Source of the DNA: Ettlia oleoabundans | Taxonomy: Eukaryota > Chlorophyta > Chlorophyceae > Chlamydomonadales | DNA: 64,000 bases | Direction of reading: 5' to 3' | NCBI GenBank assembly: GCA_019693395.1 | Contig: JAAMXP010001792.1 | Span: 1-64,000 of the forward strand | In this document: piece by piece, positions 55,307 through 64,000 of the stretch | Layout of the letters: each line of letters begins with the position of its first letter | Position numbering within the stretch: position 1 is the stretch's first letter | The notes under the pieces: generated by a model | What the model was told of the DNA's origin: nothing | Databases searched by the model: none | The model's input: only the letters and a program-made list of their open reading frames with translations | Made by a program: the position numbers and the translations under genes

Positions 55307-58300
55307 TCACTCCTCCTTGCGCATAGGCTTGGCTGCCTTGTCAGTACGGTCCATGCCGCCATGCAGCTCACGCTTCCTCAGCTTCCCCGCCTCAACCTCC
55401 TTGGCAACCCTGCAGGCATGGCGACAGATGGACAATACGCCGTTGGAATTACCATGCCAGGCACATACGACAAAGATCCACTGGGGAGAAGACTGCTTGG
55501 CTGAGAAGACACCTTGTTGGAGTGGCGCCGTACTTGCAGGACAATACAAACAGGTTGTTTAGCTTACTTTCACCGTTACTGTCACCGTTTCTCGCTAGAT
55601 GCGACTGCTGCATTTTCACCTGAAGAACAGTGTGCCATCAATGGCGCCGCGAGCATCGTCCTTCATCAGCAAGCGCCCCTGAGGTGTGTCCTGGATAGGC
55701 AAGGGCGCATGAGATGGTTGGCAAACATGCAAGTAAGTGATGGCGTGATTAGAAGACCACACGATGGACCAGGTGCTTAGTCTAATATGTTACTTTGCAG
55801 GCAACTGGTGCGTCCGAAACGCTTGCTGACCCAGGTTGCCAGCACCGACATTAAAGTGCACGCCATAAAGGCACAGAGGCAAAGATTTCACTGCCTCTCA
55901 CCTTGGCAATGAGGTAGTAGGTGGTGTTCCATTCCAGCCACTCAGCAATCTGCATGCAGGGGAGGTATCGAAGCATACATGCCGTAAAAAAAGCGACACA
56001 AGTGGACCAACATAGGTAGGGCACATGACTGAGCGTGGAAAGCAGGAGCTTCTGCTTGGAGTCAGTAACACAAAGAAGTGCCGCCAGGCAGCATAGGTGG
56101 GAAATCACGGCATAATGCCTCTGCAACTGTCAAGCGCAGCTAACACTGATGACCCAGCTATCTGGCGGCGGGGAACATTTATCTCTCTTGTGCAGCACTG
56201 TCAGCACTAAAGGCGTGATATTACGACAACTCACCCAGCCCACAGGGTCCATGATATTGCGATTGCCCCGCACCTGCAGGCAGGACGCAATAATAAGCAA
56301 GAAAATGGACGAGATTGAATATGTTTCTTCTTTTACGCAGAATTGCATAAACATCAGATGCAAAGTAGGTTTGAGTATGCAAAGAGCTGGCAGCAGCCAG
56401 CAAAGTGGATGCCACCAGGCTCTCCACAGCACTTTCAAAGTTCCAGCGTGCTTGAGAGCATGTCCTATAAAATGTGAAGCAGCAAGACTTACCATCTCAT
56501 TCACCTCCTTCAGTGTCAGCCCGCCCTTATTGCCATGGTCATACTTGCTGAAGATCTCCTCAAACTGCATATCAGAAACAGGCAGGCTATGCATGATCCA
56601 CAGGCGGGGTGGTGCAGGCAGCGCTACCACCAGAAACCCCCAACCCCTGCTGCCCAGGCTGCCTGACATGGCTGGACAGCAACTTGGGTAGCACAGTTAC
56701 TGTTGCTGCCACAAGAATGTCGATCCGACCGCTGCAGTCCAAGGCAAGTTAGGCATAACGTACCAATGCGGCAAAGGACTGCGTGACGCACGTTCCTCAC
56801 AATAATTCAGTCAAATTCTCAATCAACAAAAGCCGACCAAAAGCCAGCTACCCACCTTCTCTGGCACAAAGCGCCCCTCAGTGTCATAGCTCTCTGAGTC
56901 GCTGCCGTGCTTGGTCCTGCACAAGGCTAACATGGCGGGGACCAGCATGAATGCGAGCCAGCGTCATTGCAGTGACCAGCTCATATCTTCGAAGCCACGC
57001 GTAAACAACGTCACCAACGTTGCAGCGTTCCAGCTCTCACCTGTGCATGTTCTTCATCTGCACCACAACACAAGTGGTAGGGAGGGGCCATATAACAGAA
57101 GGACGTCAGCCAGATGCGTATTGTGCCAGACTGTAATTTTCATCAACTGAGCAACTGGGGCAGCAGACCGCATGCAGCAATCATGCATCAACTCTACTGC
57201 GCTGCCGCCACCAAATCCAAGAAAAACAGTTGCCAAAGATGACAGCCTCATGCCAGCTTAGCACCATGCAACCGCCAGCGCAACCCTGGCCGAGCCCTTC
57301 ACTCACAAAGATGCGGAAGGCAGGGTCTGGGATCCAGGAATCGCCTGACCAGTAGGAGAAGGTGCCGTGAATGACGGGCACAGCAAGCGCCGACACCAAC
57401 AGGTTGAAACCCAAGCGCCTGTGGCGGAAGGAAGGAGGAAATGGTGTGAAAGAGATTGTATCAACTGAAACAGTCATCTTCCCAGAGATAACCATACCCT
57501 CACCCTACCTGCCGTACGCGATGCGAGTTACCTCCCTTTGGTTCGGCCTGGTCACAGATTGCCCCATGCCCCCTCACCTAAACCCTCGGTAGGTGTCACC
57601 CGGCCAGATCACAAAGTCGCGATCAGGATCCCAGAAGGACACGTGTTGCTGCAGCCTGCAAGCAAACAGAGCAAAGCATATATGCCGCACAGCATGGCGG
57701 CGGCAAAAACAGAATAAAGTTGGTGGAAGCAGCGGTGAAGGCTCAATTCCCACCACATTGAAAACAAAAACCTCTCAATCAGATGAACCCAAGCTTGCAC
57801 CCCAGCTATGCGAGACTCATTGGCCATTGCGATTCAGATTGAAGCATCCAGGGAGAGCAGCATGGCTCACACACTCATGTTGGGTGGCTCATATGTACCC
57901 TCGGGGTGCTCGGCATCCACCGTCAGGTTTGCGCGCGGCAGGCCTGCATGGAGACAAATGAGCAACTTGCCATTAGCAGCAGTTGGGCAAATGATGGCAC
58001 GCCAGCATGCAGCATGCAGGCACTGCCATAGCTTCCATTGCTGGCAAGTGCGAGGCCCCCTAGAATGGCAGATGATTGCTGCAGCAGCTGCCGTGCAGCT
58101 GCCCCCGCCGCCGCTGCAGACACACCCCTCCTCCAGGCGATCTTGGCGCCGCTTTTCGCATGATCACGAGACAGCGCCTTTCTACACCTTTCACAATCAC
58201 CTGGGTTGCGAATCTTGCTGTCGAGGTCCTCAGGCACCCGGTGTTTCAACGTGACGGGAACCGCGTCCACGGCAGTCACAATGTCTCCATCCTTGCCGCC

Positions 58301-58354
58301 CTTGTTGGGCTGTGCCATGGCTGCGGCACCTCGGGCGCTGGTGGGAGGCGCCAT
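55307..58354 (-). CDS. Caleosin (lipid-droplet EF-hand protein), 11 exons, 271 aa
   Basis: Caleosins sit in the lipid-droplet or ER monolayer, bind calcium, and many are haem peroxygenases. Exons in order: 58354-58201, 57943-57871, 57655-57578, 57418-57307, 57057-57041, 56916-56856, 56564-56493, 56273-56235, 55949-55902, 55678-55620, 55409-55307 (TGA), 272 codons in frame. Signatures: HRVPEDLDSKI; NMSVLQQHVSFWDPD with the EF loop at residues 85-96; WPGDTYRGFRRLGFNLL then the hydrophobic segment; NMHRTKHGSDSESYDTEGRF with its conserved His; PEKFEEIFSKYDHGNKGGLT; VNEMVRGNRNIMDP; IAEWLEWNTTYYLIAK. Oddities: the EF loop has Phe where Gly6 is expected and Asp at position 12, and the proline knot is reduced to WIPDPAFRIF. 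Exon 5 is a 17-bp microexon. An in-frame second ATG lies at 58318. Confidence 0.92.
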
Positions 58355-58628
58355 GCTTTTTTTGTGGCTGACCTTGTAAAATTGGTGCCAACAGAGGGTT
58401 GTGATTAGCGTCGGATGTATATTAAAGCAGTGTGTACTTAAAACAAGGCGAAAACACTAAGTTATAAAGGCCAGAAGCCACCAAGAATGCCAGATTCCCA
58501 CCAAGGTCGAACTTACTAGTCAGCTGGCTCAGCACCCAGTCGTTCGCCCGATTTCGTGTACGTTCAGCGAGCTTATTCGTTTTATTATTGCGCAACAGAC
58601 TATAGCCGCAGCAAAAGCCTCACCAATC
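58355..58628. promoter_or_regulatory. 274-bp head-to-head promoter, caleosin / NTF2-like gene
   Basis: Start codons of the caleosin (58354, minus) and the NTF2/SnoaL-like gene (58629, plus) are only 274 bp apart and divergent. No specific element is recognised; the spacing is that of a bidirectional promoter. Confidence 0.45.
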
Positions 58629-60117
58629 ATGCAGAACGTGGAGAAGGAGCTGCCAGGCAAGTGGCCAAAAAACTGGTGCTCAACAGTTTGCTGTATTTAT
58701 GCAGTTTCGGCTGCAGACTGGCGACGTCCAGCTTGTTGAAGCGGGAATTAATCCCTGCAGTGGGGTTGGCAGCTGGTGGAGCGCACAGCGGGTGACTCCG
58801 CCACCTGCCGCTACCTGCTGCCGCCCACCCATCGTCTCCTGGTGCAGGGCTGATCAAAGCGCTGCTGCAGTCTCCTGCGCACAAGCAGCGTGCTTTGATC
58901 GAGCACCACTACACGCCGAATTGCCGTCTGACACATGCACTGGTGAGTCGCCTGCCTTTTCTTACTGCCAGGGACACATCTTATGGACTAGACGGGGCTG
59001 GTCTGTTGAACTAGCCAGCAGCAGGGTGCCTTTCAACTCCATATTTCCTTTCTCTGTCGACCTAGCTCATGTTGTCAAACTCGAACCGTCTTCAATGGTG
59101 CAGCTTGTGGCTGAGAATCGGGAGGAGATTATTTCAGTCTTCCAGTACTGGTGGGCATCATCAACCGCTAGCGCTGCACTCTTGACGGCATGCCGGGGGA
59201 ACTACCGCCTGTGTTGAGAACAGCATGCTCGCGAAAAGTGGGCCCACTCTTGCCTTACCGGCTAGTGCTGGTCAGTCTGCCCTAATTGCCTCTCCTGCTT
59301 AACCAAACTCGGCCTCTCATTTGGCACTTCAAGGAGGTCCTGCTTTGTATGCTGCCCATGCTGCAGGCGCTTTGCCAACCGCCACCTGGATGTGGATGTG
59401 AATGAGATAGGTGGGTGCTGGCTGGCAGTAGGACCGTGCTGCCTGCTGATGCTGGTTTTGCTGGTGCGGCAGAACTAGCTGCATCACAGGTATGTGAGGG
59501 GTCTGCATTGTCGACATGCTAGCCATAGTTTACAAGCATGTTGCTGACGGCAAAGCAGTCCAACCACGGTGTATGGGGCAGAGCACTGTTGCTGGGAATC
59601 CAGATGGAAGCTAGTAGAATGCCCAGCAGGCTATGCAAGCCCACTTTCTCTTTCCCGGCCGGTCTCCGCAGTGCTCAATCAGCGTGGTACCCGAGCATAT
59701 TGCTCGCTGACTCAGCATGTGCAGCCGCGATTGTGGCCCAAGGCCTTTTCGTGGGAAATGCTGCTGGTGCTGGATCTCACAGAGGGACCAGCTGGGTTAA
59801 AGCTAATAGCCAGGCATGACGATGTTATCAACCCCTCCAGCCTGCTGCACCCGCTGCCCCTGCTGGGCGCAGCATACGAGAAGCTGGCCCGCAGGACTGT
59901 CGGGCTGGGCATATGTGCGACCGTGTGGGGTGTTGCTGCCTTATACCGCAAAGCAGCGGCTGCCTACCAGGCAGCGGTGGTGGCAATCGGCGGGGATGCC
60001 GGACCCCCGCCCGAGCTGGTCACCGGGCCCCGCAAGCCTGGCCCGCCATTCCACACGCACCCCAAAGGTCCCAGAACCACGGCTGCAAGCCTGCCGCCTG
60101 GCTATGCACACACATAA
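58629..60117 (+). CDS. NTF2/SnoaL-like fold protein, 219 aa (tandem copy 1)
   Basis: Exons: 58629-58656, 58848-58942, 59104-59150, 59367-59410, 59672-60117 (TAA), 220 codons in frame. The product begins MQNVEKELPG and continues LIKALLQSPAHKQRALIEHH, AENREEIISVFQYW, RFANRHLDVDVNEI, VLNQRGTRAYCSLTQHVQPR, FSWEMLLVLDLTEGPAGLKL, IARHDDVINPSS, then YEKLARRTVGLGICATVWGV and a proline-rich basic tail. A helical N-terminus followed by antiparallel beta strands and a final helix fits an NTF2-like (SnoaL) cone fold, a small ligand-binding or enzyme domain. That is inferred from pattern, not from a known orthologue. Intron 1 (58657-58847) uses a GC donor (CAG|GCAAGT); the phase then matches exactly. The next gene downstream encodes a related protein. 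Confidence 0.65.
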
Positions 60118-60447
60118 GCTCAGGTGCCGTAATGGTACCAACCTTTTACCGTTGGGCCTGTGCCCCGTCTAGATTGTTGACACTGCTGCTCATTTGCTTT
60201 ACCAAACAGCATCGGACAACTTACTGGCAGCATAGCAGGCAATATCTCAATATTCAGATTTCATAGAGTTCAAAGATGTAGTTCATAGGAATGCCAGTCT
60301 GTAAAGCCCCGTGTGCCACTTCCAGGGTGACATGGCAGTTTCCAGGTCTCTTGGTGCAAGCTGGCCATATGCACGAATTGCACTCCCCTGCTGGTTGCTC
60401 TCTGCCGCCGTAAGTTGCCATCGTTACCACCTCCCACGACTCTGCAG
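60118..60447. other. Spacer between the two NTF2-like genes
   Basis: 330 bp. I searched for exons resembling exons 1-4 of the upstream copy and saw none. It ends in an acceptor (CTGCAG) at 60447. Confidence 0.4.
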
Positions 60448-61310
60448 TAATGGACAAACACGGCAACAAGGTCTGGGTGCAGGCAAGTTGCCGGCAGCTG
60501 CTGCTATTGCCGCTCAGCGTTGCCGGCGATGATGGTGCTGCTGCCGCTGTTGCCTGCTCTGTGGCCGCTGGTGCATGCTGGGCATATGTCATGCAGAGCC
60601 CCAGCGCCCTTCAAACTTCGCATGGGTAGCAGCTGACCAGCCCTGAAACTTTCAGGCTCACCCCTGTGTGCATGACAGCCGACTGATATGCTTGTTTGCA
60701 GATGGTCCAGCATGTAACAGGCTTCAACCATTACACTACCCCGCCGCTCCTCAGCTTTTCGCTTCCCATGGGCGTCCTGCTCTACCTGAAGGATGGGACT
60801 GGTGGCACCAAGCTCATCGCAAAGCAGGTAAGAACCCCTCCTGCAATTTGTGTTCCGGGTCATGTTCGGACCAGTGGGTCGCCCTGCTGATTTAGCTGCT
60901 GTGAAGCTGGAGGCTGTTGTTGAAGCCTGTTGTTTCCCCCTGCCGCCATGGGTACTGCTCTGCTGTGTTCATGCTTGGTTGCCTACATCGTCTTGGTTTG
61001 TCTCCTTAAGCTTCATTGCAAATATTCGCAGGTGGACTACCACCACTTCGAGGGCATTTTGTACGCCACCCCCTACCTGGGCTGGTTCTTCCAGCACGTG
61101 TTCCGGCGCAGCATCACCGCTTTCATCATGGGAAGCGCCCAGATGGGAGCACGAGTGTGGCCGCCTCTGGAGGGCTGGCTGCAGCGTGTGCTGCCAGGCG
61201 GCGAGAAGCAAGTCGAGGGACTGAAGAAGTGGGCAGCTGGCGTGTGCTGGAGGCATGACAAGCCGCGGAATCTGCGCAAGATTCCAATACCATACGACCC
61301 CGCCCTCTAG
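60448..61310 (+). CDS. NTF2/SnoaL-like protein, tandem copy 2, 5' end missing or shared
   Basis: Exons: 60448-60482, 60702-60827, 61032-61310 (TAG). The product aligns by eye with the last exon of copy 1: VMDKHGNKVWVQMVQHV against VLNQRGTRAYCSLTQHV; FSLPMGVLLYLKDGTGG against FSWEMLLVLDLTEGPAG; TKLIAKQVDYHHFE against LKLIARHDDVINPS; then YLGWFFQHVFRRSITAFIMG. The first exon starts in phase 1 (split Val), exactly like exon 5 of copy 1, which implies an upstream exon. None was found in the 330-bp spacer. Either translation starts at the ATG at 60450 (145 aa, truncated domain), or this is an alternative 3' half spliced to the exons of copy 1. Intron 60483-60701 has a GC donor (CAG|GCAAGT). The C-terminus is basic (RHDKPRNLRKIPIPYDP). 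Confidence 0.6.
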
Positions 61311-61526
61311 CTTAGTGGGCAATCGTATTTATTGGGAACCAGCAAGTCGAGTTATCCTGATGACCAACAGGTTGAGAACTGTACAACACTTCTATGCATG
61401 TATGCATGTGCGTGTTTTACATCCGCCTAACCGCGACGGAACTTGCGACACAGATGGCTTGCGTGAAGGAAAGTTTATCATAAGTCCATCATAAGGTGTA
61501 CCAATAGGCGCTAAAGAAGGGGGCTT

Positions 61527-61531
61527 TGTAA
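61527..61531 (+). terminator. TGTAA poly(A) signal after copy 2
   Basis: TGTAA about 217 nt after the stop codon of the second NTF2-like gene. Confidence 0.4.
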
Positions 61532-61804
61532 CTTTTAACCAGCAAATACGTGAAGAGGTGGGTCAAAATCCCAGGTTGATGGAATATCCAAAAGCCAGCA
61601 CCTCCCAACTGGCAAACCACACCTGTGCCACGTCCTGCGGCTTTACGATATGCCTTTCCGCCGCAGCACATAACACACCCTGGCTGGGCGTATGTGACTA
61701 CCTTGCACCTCTCGAGGATTCATTCCAAATGGACACACACTTGAGCAGAGAACTTGAGCAAGGAGGTAAAGGACCGCCACGGGTGAGAATTTTGCGAGTC
61801 AATG

Positions 61805-61809
61805 TTACA
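61805..61809 (-). terminator. TGTAA poly(A) signal of ATPAF1
   Basis: TTACA on the plus strand, giving TGTAA about 105 nt after the ATPAF1 stop codon in its transcript. Confidence 0.45.
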
Positions 61810-61914
61810 AGCTGCTACAGCCTGCTACCAGGGATGAGCATGCCAGCTGTGGTAGAATGAGATGAAGGTGGCTGCCTTTACTGTCAGTTCCTGCACAGCC
61901 TGGCCCCACGCTAG

Positions 61915-63593
61915 CTAGTCACGTGGCAACTGGCTGGTGTCATGCCCCAAGCTATCAAGCAAGCGTTTGTAGTCAAACTCAGATTGTCGGTGGTTAAATG
62001 CATGCACAAAGCTGTACTTTTGGTCTTGTGTGTAGAACTCGTGAAGCAGCCGCGTCAATTGCTCCGCCTGCAACATAGCATCGCCAAACGAGAAGGAAAT
62101 GGCAGGGCCGACGCATACAGCACAATAGTGTGGAGCCCTGCCTTAGAGCGAGCAAGCGCTCAGCAGCAGGTATCAAGGTTGCAGAAACAAAGAGGGTCAA
62201 TGCCTCTATAGCGGCAAAGGCTGCCACACAAGTCAGCAAGCAATGGCTGCATAGCCAAGCGCAGGGCCACGTACCTCCCCTCGCGAGCAGACGTTCGGGT
62301 GTATGATGTCCCCCCGAACAAGCACTATCCCCTTGTCGCTCATCATCTCTGGGTAATGCGTCAGAACCATGTGCGGCTGCGCTGCGGAGCCGCGTCTGCA
62401 AAGCGGCGGTGCAGGGCACAGCGGAAGGACATTCTGAAGCGCTGCGTTGTGTGCGTGCACCTGGCATGAGCCTAACAACTGGTGCCCACTGCACTAATAT
62501 ACAAAAGCAACCCAGGCAGCCTGCCAATGCAGCTGGAAGCCATGACAGCTTCCCTGTACACGACTCCAATGGGCAGTTGCAAGCAGCTGACTGATTTAGT
62601 GCCTGCCGCGCCCCGGGCCCCCCGCCGGCCGCGCCCGCCCCCCCCACCTCACACACACCACCCCCACCCACCCCAGCTTTCTAATAACAAAACACCAGCC
62701 ACATTCGCACTCACTGCTTGTACTCCTCCAGAGTTGTGAACAGCACCAGCGGCAGCTGGCATTGCACCATGAAATTCTCAAAGGCATTGGGCCCCTTGAA
62801 CACCGGCAGCACAAATAAGGGGCTGCACAGGGTGGGCGCAAACGACAGAAATGGGGGGAGCGCAGGAGGGTTTGGGCGGCAATGAAGGGAAGGAGAGAGC
62901 AGAGGGAGCGGCACGGGCAGAGATGAGAGCACAAAGAGGCTGCCCAGGCAGCGCGATCATGGTAGCAATGTACAAGGACATCAACTAGACCATAAAAACG
63001 GCAGCATCTGCTGGCATGTAAGCCCCATCTAAGATCAGCATTGACAGAAGCAGCGGCTGTGTCAATCCACGCGACAACTTTCTATCCGCTACAGCCCCCG
63101 AATTGCCTGCATCACAACCCACTTACCTACTGCCTGCATTCTCCTGAAACTTCATGTAGCGAGGAGCTGTCATCACAGTCGCTATGCGATTCTTGGTGGG
63201 GTCGGCATGAAACTGCAGGGGCATGTGGGTTTAGGTGCAGGGCCAAACGGTCTGGCTGGCTGCCTGGCGTGTGCATGACGGCGCGTTGGTGCGGTTCTGC
63301 TTGCCGCCACGCAACAACTGCCGAGCAGGCTATGCTGCGTTGCAACGTCCTTGGGTACAGTCCAAAACTGCCTTGTGCAACCGTTTCATGTATGTTGCAG
63401 CGACAAAGGCAAGGCACACCTCCATCCAGATGTCCCGCACCGCCTCGGCACCGTGCGGCTCCAGCAGCCGCCTGTTGACTACATCCCACAGGCTCTTGCT
63501 GGAAGGCAGGTTGACACCTACATGTCCTCTTTGCTGTACATAGAGCTGCCATAGCGACTGCGCCGCTTTGCTGCCGCCCCGAGAGGTCTGCAT
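61915..63593 (-). CDS. ATPAF1: ATP synthase F1 assembly factor 1 (ATPAF1/Atp11), 213 aa
   Basis: Mitochondrial matrix chaperone that holds the F1 beta subunit during ATP synthase assembly. Exons in order: 63593-63420, 63212-63127, 62822-62715, 62395-62275, 62067-61915 (TAG), 214 codons in frame. Family blocks: LPSSKSLWDVVNRRLLEPHG, EAVRDIWMEFHADPTKNRIA, PRYMKFQENAGSSPLFVLPV, FKGPNAFENFMVQCQLPLVL, FTTLEEYKQRGSAAQPHMVL, THYPEMMSDKGIVLVRGDII, then AEQLTRLLHEFYTQDQKYSF and AFNHRQSEFDYKRLLDSLG. The start at 63593 gives a basic amphipathic N-terminus (MQTSRGGSKAAQSLWQL) suited to mitochondrial import. It is shorter than animal ATPAF1 because the N-terminal extension is reduced. Only 65 bp separate the start from the stop of the next minus-strand ORF, so an additional 5' exon cannot be excluded. 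Confidence 0.88.
62636..62681. repeat. C/CA-rich tract in ATPAF1 intron 3
   Basis: Runs of C (up to seven or eight) with CACACAC and CCCACCC units. On the transcript strand it is GGGTGGG-rich and could fold as a G-quadruplex within intron 62396-62714. Confidence 0.6.
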
Positions 63594-63658
63594 GGATGGG
63601 TAGGTCGCTACGCCGGGGTGCCTGTGGCCGCGTCAGCGGCGATGATGTAAGGCAGGGA

Positions 63659-63979
63659 TCAACGTTCTTGCGGGGTTGCAATCAGCACGAATTTGGCCGC
63701 CTGCTGCGTGCTGTGGTACACGCTGGCTCGCTGACGGCAGATCTTTTCGATCCTGCGCCGCTGCAATGCATTTGCTGTCTTTTGCGCGTCTGGTCCTCCT
63801 GCAATGACGCAGCCGGAAGGCAGTTTCACCAGGTGTTTCAGCACGCCGCTAACCAAGGAGTCGGCTGGCTCGCTGTTGCCCACCGGCTGGCCCTCAGAAC
63901 TTTGATCATGATTCGAGTCCAAAGCTATCCAGCGGCCTTGCAGTTCCGACAACCCCTGTGGGTCCGCCGGCACCGCCAA
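63659..63979 (-). CDS. 3' part of an unrecognised minus-strand ORF (runs to right edge)
   Basis: Open frame of about 106 codons ending at TGA 63659-63661, reading in from beyond the right edge. Segments such as LVSGVLKHLVKLPSGCVIAGG and ANALQRRRIEKICRQRASVY look like coding helices with a basic patch. I do not recognise the family. It may be the last exon of a gene whose start lies outside the window. It could instead be an upstream exon of ATPAF1, but no in-phase GT donor joins it to 63593. Confidence 0.35.
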   Translation of the reverse strand: MAVPADPQGLSELQGRWIALDSNHDQSSEGQPVGNSEPADSLVSGVLKHLVKLPSGCVIAGGPDAQKTANALQRRRIEKICRQRASVYHSTQQAAKFVLIATPQER

Positions 63980-64000
63980 CGCTGTGGTTGCCGTGCATCA

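Noticed and set aside
1..64000. CRISPR array, prophage, IS element or biosynthetic cluster
   Set aside because: No regularly spaced repeats, no phage or transposase genes and no terminal inverted repeats were seen; the region is ordinary intron-rich nuclear DNA.

Overview
This window looks like nuclear DNA of a green alga (Chlorophyta). The genes are intron-dense: about 118 introns can be inferred, almost all GT-AG and many with a GTGAGT-type donor. The gene content is plant-like: chloroplast transit peptides, a caleosin, a thylakoid-type bestrophin and a DUF3067 protein. Coding DNA is rich in CAG/GCA repeats encoding Ala, Gln and Ser tracts. The algal poly(A) signal TGTAA follows several stop codons. 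Moderate GC and this style would fit Sphaeropleales such as Scenedesmus/Tetradesmus, but that is inference. There are no prokaryotic operons, CRISPR arrays or phage genes, and I recognise no intact transposon.

Layout, left to right. 1-2833 (+): 3' end of the NMD helicase UPF1. 4183-8677 (-): an organellar PPR protein. 9640-11994 (+): an unrecognised 466-aa protein. 13350-16740 (-): a DUF506 (PDDEXK-like) protein. 17765-18847 (+): a plastid DUF3067 protein. 19137-22593 (+): a plastid-type PP2C phosphatase. 23952-25019 (+): a small PQ-loop membrane protein. 25501-32666 (-): an EDEM3-like ERAD mannosidase. 32943-34080 (+): EMC7. 34311-37260 (+): DCC1. About 38871-42656 (+): a plant-type AAA ATPase. 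43157-44978 and 45678-46940 (-): two F-box-like proteins. 47542-50059 (+): a bestrophin. 50443-52213 (-): an aquaporin. 53079-54987 (+): a secreted Cys-rich protein. 55307-58354 (-): a caleosin. 58629-60117 and 60448-61310 (+): two related NTF2/SnoaL-like genes. 61915-63593 (-): the F1-ATPase assembly factor ATPAF1/Atp11. The right edge holds the 3' part of another minus-strand ORF.

Gene models were built by hand from reading frames, splice signals and phase. In nearly every multi-exon gene the exon lengths sum to an uninterrupted frame, which is the main support for the boundaries. Two genes (9640-11994 and 17765-18847) join only if one base is removed from a homopolymer run (A8 and G7), which suggests consensus errors there or real lesions.

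Functional themes: ER protein quality control (EDEM3-like and EMC7 share a 276-bp head-to-head promoter), plastid functions (PP2C, DUF3067, bestrophin and probably the AAA ATPase), mitochondrial ATP synthase assembly, RNA surveillance and organellar RNA (UPF1, PPR), and lipid droplets (caleosin). The most unusual signals are four GC-AG introns, three with a perfect GCAAGT donor; a tandem NTF2-like pair whose second copy lacks visible 5' exons; a 287-aa secreted Cys-rich protein; and an unrecognised 466-aa protein.
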